The notes beneath the pieces were generated by a model. The model saw nothing but the letters and a program-made list of their open reading frames with translations, was not told the origin of the DNA and did no database searches. From Anaerolineae bacterium (GTDB lineage: Bacteria; Chloroflexota; Anaerolineae; JACIWR01), in NCBI GenBank assembly GCA_021162125.1, contig JAGGZG010000054.1:1-6810 (forward strand): a stretch of 6,810 nucleotides of DNA. Direction: 5' to 3'. Shown piece after piece: positions 1 through 6,140 of this stretch; the first letter of the stretch is position 1; the number at the start of each line of letters is the position of its first letter. Made by a program: the position numbers and the translations under genes.

Positions 1-46
1 AACTTTTCACAAGTTCCTGTAAGATGCGGCACAATTCAATTTACGA

Positions 47-79
47 GGAGGAGGCGTTCTCTAACGCCGTTCCACCTCC
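47..79. repeat. Hairpin with bulged stem, first of the leader series
   Basis: GGCGTT (53-58) and AACGCC (63-68) pair around the four-base loop CTCT. GGAGG (47-51) can pair with CCTCC (75-79) across an unpaired stretch, lengthening the structure. It lies about 280 bases before the kinase gene, in DNA with no credible reading frame. No T-run follows, so it is not a typical intrinsic terminator. It is best read as one element of the palindromic intergenic block. A weaker AACTT/AAGTT hairpin lies at 1-15, and nothing else was seen in bases 1-44. Confidence 0.5.
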
Positions 80-80
80 T

Positions 81-100
81 TCCGCGCTAGAGAGCGCGGA
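81..100. repeat. Perfect 8-bp stem hairpin
   Basis: TCCGCGCT (81-88) and AGCGCGGA (93-100) are exact reverse complements around the tetraloop AGAG. The stem is GC-rich and should be stable. It begins directly after the preceding hairpin and is followed by CTTGGCATTA, not by a T-run. It may end a transcript arriving from upstream, but a module of a dispersed intergenic repeat fits better because more palindromes follow at close spacing. Confidence 0.6.
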
Positions 101-150
101 CTTGGCATTACGAATTATGTAGAAAGTTAGCAGCATTGAGCTAAAGCTGG

Positions 151-194
151 CTGTCCACCTGCGTGGACAGGCGCGTCCACGCAGGTGGACGCGC
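151..194. repeat. Nested palindrome: two tandem hairpins or one 16-bp inverted repeat
   Basis: GTCCACCTGCGTGGAC (153-168) and GTCCACGCAGGTGGAC (175-190) are perfect reverse complements separated by AGGCGC. Each arm is also self-complementary. Bases 151-158 pair with 163-170 (8 bp, loop CTGC), and 171-180 pair with 185-194 (10 bp, loop GCAG). The block therefore holds four copies of GTCCAC or its complement and can switch between one long stem and two short ones, or extrude as a cruciform. This form resembles the modular palindromes I recall from intergenic DNA of Chloroflexota and cyanobacteria. The pairing is seen directly; the family link is from memory. Confidence 0.75.
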
Positions 195-204
195 GGCTGC
201 AAGC

Positions 205-227
205 CCTCTAGAGGCGATTTCAATCGC
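205..227. repeat. 10-bp palindrome followed by a small hairpin
   Basis: CCTCTAGAGG (205-214) is a perfect palindrome. It overlaps by one base a hairpin with stem GCGAT (214-218), loop TTCA and stem ATCGC (223-227). The following GCTAAC (226-231) has its reverse complement GTTAGC at 126-131, on the far side of the 151-194 palindrome. This suggests that two related repeat units lie head to head here. Confidence 0.5.
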
Positions 228-234
228 TAACAGA

Positions 235-296
235 AGTAGCCTGAGCAGTTACCTCGGCGGTAATAAGAAGAAGTAGTAGTAGCCTGAACGGATACC
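235..296 (+). repeat. Imperfect direct repeat flanking a trinucleotide run
   Basis: Bases 235-253 and 278-296 match at 16 of 19 positions, sharing AGTAGCCTGA and ending in TACC, with starts 43 bases apart. Between them, from 261, runs TAA twice, GAA twice and GTA three times, bounded by GGCGG and GCC. No gene overlaps this stretch. It sits in the probable untranslated leader of the kinase gene. It could be a duplicated regulatory site or a trace of slippage; no function can be assigned. Confidence 0.45.
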
Positions 297-314
297 CCTT
301 GCGGACACGCGGGG
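295..314 (+). promoter_or_regulatory. Hairpin just upstream of the kinase gene
   Basis: CCCC (295-298) pairs with GGGG (311-314), and GCG (301-303) pairs with CGC (308-310) around loop GACA, with a two-base TT bulge. It ends about 30 bases before the kinase ribosome binding site, so it could form in the 5' untranslated RNA. No T-run follows it. No well-spaced -35/-10 pair was found nearby, so the promoter remains unlocated. Confidence 0.35.
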
Positions 315-343
315 CGTTGTGGAAGTAGCATAGTCAGGAACTT

Positions 344-350
344 GGGGGAG
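344..350 (+). promoter_or_regulatory. Ribosome binding site deciding the kinase start
   Basis: The purine run GGGGGAG ends three bases before the GTG at 354, matching the anti-Shine-Dalgarno core. The alternative in-frame start, TTG at 342, has only AGGA two bases upstream, which is too close, and choosing it would place this purine run inside the coding region. GTG at 354 is therefore preferred. Confidence 0.5.
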
Positions 351-353
351 AGC

Positions 354-1757
354 GTGATCGGGGAAATACTGGGCAACCGGTACAAAATTATCCGTGAATT
401 GGGCACCGGGGGGATGGCCTGGGTCTATCTGGCGGAAGATCTCAAGGAGCACCAGGAAGTTGCGGTCAAAGTCCTGTACCCCCAATACAGCGAGGACGTC
501 TCCTACGTCCAACGTTTCACGCGCGAGGCCAAGCTGGCGATCAAGCTCTCCAGCCCGCACATCGTCAAGGTTCTGAACTATGGATCGGACCGCGACATCC
601 ACTACCTGGTGATGGAGAAGGTCGCCGGTGAGGATCTGAAAAGCATTCTCCAGCACCGTGGTCCATTGCCCTACCGGGAGGTACTGGGCATTGCCGCCCA
701 GGTGTCGCGTGCTTTGCACCACGCCAATGAGCATGGTATTGTGCATCGGGACATTAAGCCGGAAAATCTGATGATCACTCCCGATGGCACGGTGAAAGTC
801 CTCGATTTCGGGATTGCGCGGGCGCGCACACTGCCCTCAATCACTCAGTCGGGGTTCATCGGCTCGCCTTACTACATCTCCCCGGAACAGGCGATGGGTG
901 AGACAGTGGACATCCGCTCGGACATCTACTCGCTGGGCATTGTGATGTACGAGATGCTGAGCGGCAAGCTCCCTTTTGACGCCTCTAGCCCCTGGTCAAT
1001 CATCAGCCAGCACATCGCCAATAAGCCACCGGTGTTGGCCCTGAGTGGGACCGACTTGCCACGTCCGGTGGAAGACCTGATCAACAAGGCGCTGTCCAAG
1101 GACCCGGCGGACCGCTTTCAGACGCCGGCTGAGCTGCTGGCGGCCATCGAGGCGGTGATGGGCGGACGGGAACTGCCGCGTGTCTCACTGCCGCCCACGC
1201 CTCGATCTCGCCAGGTGCGTGAGCTACTGCTGCAGAGCCTGTACGAGCGGGCCATCGAGGCCATGCAGGCCGAGAGGTGGACACGGGCAGTGAATCTTTT
1301 CAATCAGGTGCTCAAAATTGAGCCCGCCTATCGGGATGCTGCCCAGAAACTGGCTTACGCCGGACTTCACGCGCGGTTATCTGCGCTCCATCTGGCGGCC
1401 TGTCGGGCAATGGAAGCGGAACGCTGGCAAGAGGCCGTGGACGAGCTTAGCGAGATCGTGAGCGTGGAACCAGAATATCGGGACGCTGCTGATCTATTGT
1501 CCTCGGCGGCGCTATCGTTGGCTGCGCACCGGGCCGTGGAGGAGGCAGCGAAGCTCTATGATCGGGCAATGGCTTGCTGCGACGCCGGTGACTGGGATGC
1601 GGCGGTGGCTTGCCTGGAGGAGGTGCAGCGCCTCGATCCCAAACGTCGAGACGTGCAGGCGAGACTGGCCCTGGCTCGCCGCCAGGCCAGGCGGGCCAGG
1701 TCGCCCTTGAATCGCCTTAGCGTGTGGGTGAGGAGTTGGTTGAGCGAGACGGGATAG
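354..1757 (+). CDS. Cytosolic Ser/Thr protein kinase with C-terminal TPR-like repeats
   Basis: This is a PknB-type Hanks kinase, transferring phosphate from ATP to Ser or Thr of protein targets. With GTG at 354 the protein has 467 residues. The kinase domain spans about 6-270: glycine loop GTGGMAWV (17-24), VAVK lysine K39, helix-C glutamate E58, HRDIKPEN with catalytic D133 and N138, DFG at 151-153, SPE at 176-178, D190 and R254. All catalytic residues are present, so it should be active. The activation segment has Ser and Thr for autophosphorylation. Three TPR-like repeats of about 42 residues follow (near 296-337, 345-386, 401-442), each with an aromatic-rich AERW or AGDW turn and an EP or DP end. 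No transmembrane helix or PASTA domain is seen, unlike classical PknB, so it is probably cytosolic and recruits partners through the repeats. The cyclase gene follows 78 bases later, suggesting one operon. An in-frame TTG at 342 would add four residues. Confidence 0.93.
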   Translation: MIGEILGNRYKIIRELGTGGMAWVYLAEDLKEHQEVAVKVLYPQYSEDVSYVQRFTREAKLAIKLSSPHIVKVLNYGSDRDIHYLVMEKVAGEDLKSILQHRGPLPYREVLGIAAQVSRALHHANEHGIVHRDIKPENLMITPDGTVKVLDFGIARARTLPSITQSGFIGSPYYISPEQAMGETVDIRSDIYSLGIVMYEMLSGKLPFDASSPWSIISQHIANKPPVLALSGTDLPRPVEDLINKALSKDPADRFQTPAELLAAIEAVMGGRELPRVSLPPTPRSRQVRELLLQSLYERAIEAMQAERWTRAVNLFNQVLKIEPAYRDAAQKLAYAGLHARLSALHLAACRAMEAERWQEAVDELSEIVSVEPEYRDAADLLSSAALSLAAHRAVEEAAKLYDRAMACCDAGDWDAAVACLEEVQRLDPKRRDVQARLALARRQARRARSPLNRLSVWVRSWLSETG

Positions 1758-1824
1758 GTGTCTCATCCCTTGTAAAAGTTCCCGAACCTGCGCAAGGGTT
1801 TGCGAGCATTGCGTTGTTAACAAA

Positions 1825-1830
1825 AGGGGG
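1825..1830 (+). promoter_or_regulatory. Ribosome binding site of the cyclase gene
   Basis: AGGGGG ends five bases before the ATG at 1836, a good Shine-Dalgarno match and spacing. It supports this start over the in-frame ATG at 1845. The 78-base gap before it holds only weak pairing (AACC with GGTT near 1780-1800) and no terminator-like hairpin, which fits cotranscription with the kinase. Confidence 0.65.
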
Positions 1831-1835
1831 AAAGC

Positions 1836-3641
1836 ATGAACGAGATGCCCCAGTCAACTGTCGAGATCGTGCAACAGGAAATCGCTGCTTTACGCGAGGG
1901 CCTGGGCCGGCTTACCGGGACCTTGACCAAGCAGCGAGCGGTGATTCAACAGATCCGGACCAGTCATGGGGTCAGGGGACTGGAGAGGCCGCTCCAGGAT
2001 TTGTTGGCTTTCGCTTCGGCAGCGGCTAGCATGGCCCAGGAGCTTGAGACCCGCCTGCCACAATTCGACCAGGAACTGGCGCGTTTGCAGGATAATTTGG
2101 CTGCCCGCACCAAAGAGCACGAGCAACTCAGCGCCCTTTATGAAGTGAGCCGGGTGATCAACTCCACCCTGGATCTGGAGGAAGTGCTCAAGCAGGTGAT
2201 GGATACCATCATCGAACTCACTGGGGCTGAACGCGGCTTCTTGATGCTGATAGACGATGAGACGGGTGAACTGGAGTTCAAAGTTGCTCGCGAGATGGAT
2301 CGGAAAACCATTGACGATTCCTCGTTCCAGATCAGTCGCACCATCGTCCGCCAGGTGGCGAGCGATGGCGTGCCCATCGTCACCACCAACGCCCAGGCCG
2401 ATCCCCGTTTCCGCGCCCAGGAGAGTGTGGTCAGCTACAGCCTGCGCTCTATCCTGTGCGTTCCCCTGCGGGTGAAGGACAGAATCACCGGCGTGGTTTA
2501 CGCCGATAACCGCATCAAGCATGGCCTTTTCGGAGACCGCGACCGTGACCTGCTGGTCGCTTTCGCTAATCAGGCCGCCGTGGCTATCGAAAATGCCCGT
2601 CTGTTCGAGAGTGTGGTCAACGCCAAGAAGTTGATGGATAACATTTTCGCCTCCATCACCAGCGGGGTGATCACCACCGACGACGTGGACAAAATCACCT
2701 TGTTCAACCGCGCCGCCGAGAAAATCCTGGGTGTCCCGGCCCACACGTGTCTGAACGCTCCTTACAGCTCGGCTTTGCCGGTCTTGGGCGATGTCCTGCC
2801 GCCGTTGATGGAAGAAGTAAAGACCAAAGGGAAAAAATACATCCGCTACGAGGTCGAGTCTTACCTGCCTACCCGTGGTCAGGTGAATCTGAGTATGAAC
2901 CTTTCCCCGCTCAAGAACGCGCAGGACGAGACTCTGGGTGTGGCCATCGTGGTGGATGATCTGACCGAGAAAAAGCGGTACGAGCGTGAGCGAGCGATGA
3001 TCAGACGCTATCTGCCGCCTGAGCTCATTGACAGCCTGCCCGAGGACCTGGACGAGCTGCAATTGGGCGGATCACGGCGGATGCTGACCATTTTCTTCAG
3101 CGACATCCGAGGCTTTACCACCTACAGCGAGTCGCACGCCCCAGAGCAGGTGGTAGAGATCGTGAACCAATACTGCGCCCTGGTGAACGCCGCCATTCGT
3201 GCCCATAATGGCATCGTGGACAAGTACGAGGGCGACGCGGTGATGGCCCACTTCAACACCCCCCTGCTGGAGGAACCGGAGCACGCATTACAGGCGGTGC
3301 GCGCTGCCTGGGCCATCAAACTGGCGGTCGAAACTTACCACCAGCGCGTGTCCCCCGATTCCCGATTGCAATTGGGCATGGGCATAAACACCGGCGAGGT
3401 GGTGGCGGGCAATATTGGCGCCGAGGATCACATGGAATACACCCTCATCGGCGACGCCGTCAACCTGGCTAAACGGTTGCAGGAGAACGCCAAGCCGGGC
3501 CAGATTCTGCTCGGCCAGAGCACCTACCAATTGGTCAAGGACTACGTGCTGGTCAACGCGCTGGAGCCCATTCGCGTCAAGGGCCGGGCGGCCTCCGAGC
3601 AGGTGTATGAGCTGATGGGCCTGCTGCCAGATCGTAAATAG
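1836..3641 (+). CDS. Coiled coil-GAF-PAS class III adenylate cyclase
   Basis: The 601-residue protein probably makes cAMP from ATP. Residues 1-95 are a polar, Leu-spaced helical region, likely a coiled coil. A GAF domain follows (about 97-257), ending in a FANQAAVAIENARLF helix, then a PAS domain (about 264-378), a signalling helix ending RRYLPPELIDSLPED, and the cyclase domain (about 408-595). Catalytic residues are complete: metal-binding D423 (FFSDIRGFT) and D467 (KYEGDAVMAHF), purine-selecting K463 and T536 (YTLIGDAVNLAKRL), and transition-state N543 and R547. The Lys/Thr pair is the signature of class IIIb adenylate cyclases; guanylate cyclases carry other residues here. No signal peptide or membrane segment is seen, so it is a cytosolic sensor; the GAF and PAS ligands are unknown. 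The kinase just upstream may phosphorylate it or share its stimulus, which is inference. A strong hairpin after the stop codon suggests the unit ends there. Confidence 0.94.
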   Translation: MNEMPQSTVEIVQQEIAALREGLGRLTGTLTKQRAVIQQIRTSHGVRGLERPLQDLLAFASAAASMAQELETRLPQFDQELARLQDNLAARTKEHEQLSALYEVSRVINSTLDLEEVLKQVMDTIIELTGAERGFLMLIDDETGELEFKVAREMDRKTIDDSSFQISRTIVRQVASDGVPIVTTNAQADPRFRAQESVVSYSLRSILCVPLRVKDRITGVVYADNRIKHGLFGDRDRDLLVAFANQAAVAIENARLFESVVNAKKLMDNIFASITSGVITTDDVDKITLFNRAAEKILGVPAHTCLNAPYSSALPVLGDVLPPLMEEVKTKGKKYIRYEVESYLPTRGQVNLSMNLSPLKNAQDETLGVAIVVDDLTEKKRYERERAMIRRYLPPELIDSLPEDLDELQLGGSRRMLTIFFSDIRGFTTYSESHAPEQVVEIVNQYCALVNAAIRAHNGIVDKYEGDAVMAHFNTPLLEEPEHALQAVRAAWAIKLAVETYHQRVSPDSRLQLGMGINTGEVVAGNIGAEDHMEYTLIGDAVNLAKRLQENAKPGQILLGQSTYQLVKDYVLVNALEPIRVKGRAASEQVYELMGLLPDRK

Positions 3642-3654
3642 CCAAGAGCGCTCA

Positions 3655-3685
3655 GGTGCCCGGCACTTGAAAAGTGCCGGGCACC
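3655..3685. terminator. Perfect 14-bp hairpin after the cyclase gene
   Basis: Bases 3655-3668 (GGTGCCCGGCACTT) and 3672-3685 are exact reverse complements around loop GAA. The structure begins 14 bases after the cyclase stop codon and is the most stable in this gap. No T-run follows (CCAAGAGGTTTCC), so Rho-independent termination by the classical rule is uncertain. It may instead protect mRNA ends or be a REP-like dispersed palindrome. Its symmetry means it could act on either strand. Confidence 0.55.
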
Positions 3686-3699
3686 CCAAGAGGTTTCCC

Positions 3700-3716
3700 C
3701 GTCCGGGTGACGGACG
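3700..3716 (+). promoter_or_regulatory. Start-proximal hairpin exposing a Shine-Dalgarno-like loop
   Basis: CGTCCG (3700-3705) pairs with CGGACG (3711-3716) around loop GGTGA (3706-3710), and the ATG at 3717 follows immediately. The only Shine-Dalgarno-like bases, GGTGA six bases before the start, lie in the loop. They could be accessible while the stem holds the start codon at a set distance, or the stem could hinder the ribosome. It may therefore tune translation of the membrane protein. The pairing is seen; the role is inferred. Confidence 0.45.
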
Positions 3717-6074
3717 ATGAGCTTGTTCATCAAACCGACCTCTGACAATAGTGCGCCGCCGCCCCAGGCTTGGCGGCGCGTGGCTTTCTACCAGCGGCTG
3801 GGGCAGAGCATCCCCGGCTGGGTACTCGTCCTGGTGCTGGCCCTGCCGGCCATTCATCCCCTGCTGCGCGCCGAGCTCCCCCGGGGCGGCGATACCGGTC
3901 TCCACCTTTACCGTCTGGTCGAGTTGGACCACTGCCTGCGCCAGGGTTTGTTCTTTCCCCGCTGGATGCCTGACCTGGTCTATGGGTATGGGTATCCGCT
4001 CTTCAACTTCTACGCTCCTCTCTCCACCTACCTGACCGAGATTCTGCACCTGCTGGGTCTGGCCTTCGTGCCCGCGCTGCGCGCCGGATTCATCCTTTGT
4101 CTGCTGGGTTCCGGTTTAGTGATGTATCTGTTCGGGCGTGAGGTGTTCGGCGAGCGGGCGGGGGTGATCGCCGCCGTGGCCTACGTGTACGCGCCTTACT
4201 TGCTGTACAATCACTACGTGCGTGGCAGCCTGTCGGACGCGCTGGCCTTCGTCTGGTTTCCACTGCTGTTCTGGGCCTTCCGCCGCCTGGCGCTGGGCGG
4301 TGAGCTGCGCTACCTTGTCGTTGGGGCCTCAACTTACGCGGCGCTGGTGCTCACCCACAACGTGTCCAGCCTGGCGGCCACGCCAGTGCTGATCATCTAC
4401 CTGGTCGCGCTGGGGTTGTGGCGCGGACGAGCCCTTCGCTGGCGGGCGGTGATCGCCGCCCTAGTGTTGGGCCTGGCGCTGAGTGCTTTCTTCTGGCTGC
4501 CGGCTCTGGCCGAGAAGCAATTCACTCGCATCGAGCTGTTCATGGCCGCGCCGGAGTACGACTATCGTCTCAACTTTCTCACCCTCGGCGAATTGCTGGG
4601 CCCACCTGCACCGGTGGACACCGGCTGCATGAACCCCGACGTCCCCATCCAGATTGGGCTGCTACAGGCAATGCTGGGCGGGGTGGCCCTCGTGCTGGCC
4701 GGCCGGTTGCGGAACGAGCGACGATGGAGCGTGACCGCCTTCGCGCTGGCCGTCGTCGGCCTGGGATTCATGACCCTGCCGCCCTCGGCGTGGCTGTGGG
4801 CACACCTGCCGCTGATCCGCTACTTCGAGTTCCCGTGGCGATTGCTCAGCCCGGCGACCTTCGCGCTGGCCGTGCTGGTCGGCGGGGCGATTGCTGCCCT
4901 GGAAAACACCTTCACGCAGAAGTGGGCTGCCCCCATCGTGGCGGCTCTGGCCGCGGTGGCCTTCTTCGTCGCCAGCGTGCCGTCCCTCTACCCGCGCTAC
5001 AATCCGCCGCAAACACCCAATCCCACCCTGGCCGACGTGACCGCTTACCAGCAACAGAGCCATGCCCTGGGCGTCACCTCCGCCGGGGAATACGTCCCCC
5101 GCTGGGCGGTTGACCCACCACGCGGGCCGGCTTTCCCCGGCATGGACGAGGGAGCGCCGTTGGCGGCCAAAGTGGACTCTGCCTCACTGCCCCCTGGAGC
5201 GACCGTCACTCCCTTGCAGGAGCGACCGACGGCGGCCCGCTGGCGCGTCTCCGCCGCCGAGGATTGGTCGCTGATGGTGCTGACCTTTTACTTCCCCGGC
5301 TGGCAAGCGACGGTAGACGGTCAGCCTGTGCCCGTTGAACCCACGGGCCCGCGGGGCTTGGTCCACTTCGCGGTCCCGGCCGGTGAGCACGTCGTGACGC
5401 TGCGCTTCGTGGAGACGCCGGTGCGCCTGGCCGGCGACGTTCTGTCTGCCCTTGCCCTGGGTGTGTTGATAGTGCTAGCAGTGACGGCCTGGCGGCGGCG
5501 TGCCTCTCGCCTGTGGCCGGTTCCCATCCCATTGCGCTGGCGGGAGGGGGCCGTCCTTGCCCTGCTGGGGGGGGCTTTGCTGCTGACCAAAGTCGCTTAC
5601 CTGGACCGGCACGACACTCCCCTCAAGTGGGGATTCGACGGCCAGCGGGTACGGGGGATGCAGCATCCCACAATGGTTAATCTGGGCAACGGGGTGACTC
5701 TGCTGGGCTACGATTTGCCACGTACCGTCGTCCGCCCCGGCGAAACCCTGCCCGTGACCCTGTACTGGAAGACGGCGCAGCCGCTGACGGTGGACTACAG
5801 CACTTTCGCTCACGTGGTTGCTTCTGACTTCTACGTCCTGGCCCAGCAGGACAACGCCCACCCGGGCCGTTATCCGACCACACGCTGGGGGACGGACGAG
5901 TACAACCGCGACGTCCACGAGATTCCCATCCCGCCGGGTGTGCCCCCAGGCACGTATCAACTCGCGGTGGGCATGTACAGCCCCTTCACCGGGGAGCGTC
6001 TGCCGGTGCTGGGTTCGGTGCCCGGTGCGGAGGTGGGTGCGGTACTCCTCGCCCCGGTGTGGGTCATTCCGTAG
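3717..6074 (+). CDS. GT-C-like membrane glycosyltransferase (PTPS-related/YfhO-like)
   Basis: This 785-residue integral membrane protein resembles those annotated as 6-pyruvoyl-tetrahydropterin synthase-related membrane proteins, a misleading name for GT-C-type transferases. Such enzymes move sugars from polyprenyl-phosphate donors to acceptors on the outer face of the membrane. A 32-residue cytosolic tail precedes the first helix (34-50). The first outer loop carries GGDTGLH (57-63); D59 is in the place of the GT-C catalytic Asp, followed by PRWMPDLVYGYGYPLFNFYAP. About ten more helices run to residue 422. An outer beta region (about 430-570) ends in FYFPGWQATVDGQPVPVEP and VPAGEHVVTLRF, a YfhO-like pattern. 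Two more helices (about 571-591 and 610-627) lead to a second beta domain (about 640-785, GVTLLGYDL and TLYWKTAQPLTVDYSTF). Donor and acceptor are unknown; cell-surface glycan or glycoprotein assembly is likely. No polysaccharide cluster is visible beside it. Confidence 0.85.
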   Translation: MSLFIKPTSDNSAPPPQAWRRVAFYQRLGQSIPGWVLVLVLALPAIHPLLRAELPRGGDTGLHLYRLVELDHCLRQGLFFPRWMPDLVYGYGYPLFNFYAPLSTYLTEILHLLGLAFVPALRAGFILCLLGSGLVMYLFGREVFGERAGVIAAVAYVYAPYLLYNHYVRGSLSDALAFVWFPLLFWAFRRLALGGELRYLVVGASTYAALVLTHNVSSLAATPVLIIYLVALGLWRGRALRWRAVIAALVLGLALSAFFWLPALAEKQFTRIELFMAAPEYDYRLNFLTLGELLGPPAPVDTGCMNPDVPIQIGLLQAMLGGVALVLAGRLRNERRWSVTAFALAVVGLGFMTLPPSAWLWAHLPLIRYFEFPWRLLSPATFALAVLVGGAIAALENTFTQKWAAPIVAALAAVAFFVASVPSLYPRYNPPQTPNPTLADVTAYQQQSHALGVTSAGEYVPRWAVDPPRGPAFPGMDEGAPLAAKVDSASLPPGATVTPLQERPTAARWRVSAAEDWSLMVLTFYFPGWQATVDGQPVPVEPTGPRGLVHFAVPAGEHVVTLRFVETPVRLAGDVLSALALGVLIVLAVTAWRRRASRLWPVPIPLRWREGAVLALLGGALLLTKVAYLDRHDTPLKWGFDGQRVRGMQHPTMVNLGNGVTLLGYDLPRTVVRPGETLPVTLYWKTAQPLTVDYSTFAHVVASDFYVLAQQDNAHPGRYPTTRWGTDEYNRDVHEIPIPPGVPPGTYQLAVGMYSPFTGERLPVLGSVPGAEVGAVLLAPVWVIP

Positions 6075-6077
6075 ATA

Positions 6078-6128
6078 GCCACAGAAGGGCACGGAAAGAT
6101 TCAGTGTGCTTCCGTGTGTTTCTGTGGC
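6078..6128. terminator. Long two-part hairpin between the last two genes
   Basis: GCCACAGAA (6078-6086) pairs with TTCTGTGGC (6120-6128), and CACGGAA (6090-6096) pairs with TTCCGTG (6110-6116). A symmetric three-by-three internal loop separates the two stems and the top loop has 13 bases. It begins four bases after the membrane-protein stop codon and fills nearly the whole 66-base gap. There is no T-run after it, so it may be a Rho-assisted or bidirectional end structure or a dispersed palindrome. CCACAGA/TCTGTGG palindromes like this are, as I recall, common between genes in environmental bacteria. Confidence 0.55.
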
Positions 6129-6140
6129 CAATGAGAGGCA

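Noticed and set aside
151..296. CRISPR-like array from the repeated GTCCAC units and the direct repeat
   Set aside because: The units are nested palindromes with spacers of a few bases, not regular repeats with unique 30-40 base spacers, and no cas gene is present.
299..334. Sigma-70-like promoter TTGCGG with CATAGT
   Set aside because: The spacing is 24 bases, well outside the usual range, and the -35 lies in a hairpin stem. No better pair was found in the leader.
201..341. T-box or other aminoacid-sensing riboswitch, suggested by AAGTAGTAG and successive hairpins
   Set aside because: No T-box consensus bulge, no terminator/antiterminator pair and no synthetase or amino acid gene downstream.
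249..746. Minus-strand open frame overlapping the leader and kinase 5' end
   Set aside because: Most of it mirrors the kinase domain and the remainder runs through palindromic leader DNA. No ribosome binding site or domain supports it.
1890..3062. A 390-codon open frame on the minus strand opposite the cyclase gene
   Set aside because: It lies wholly inside a gene with complete catalytic motifs on the plus strand, and its product shows no recognisable domain. Long antisense frames are expected in GC-rich coding DNA.
3288..4049. Minus-strand open frame spanning the cyclase 3' end and membrane-protein 5' end
   Set aside because: It crosses two well-supported plus-strand genes and the strong intergenic hairpin. 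The product has no recognisable family.
4418..5113. Second plus-strand frame of 231 codons inside the membrane-protein gene
   Set aside because: It is an out-of-frame shadow rich in Arg, Gly and Pro, while the main frame gives coherent transmembrane helices throughout.
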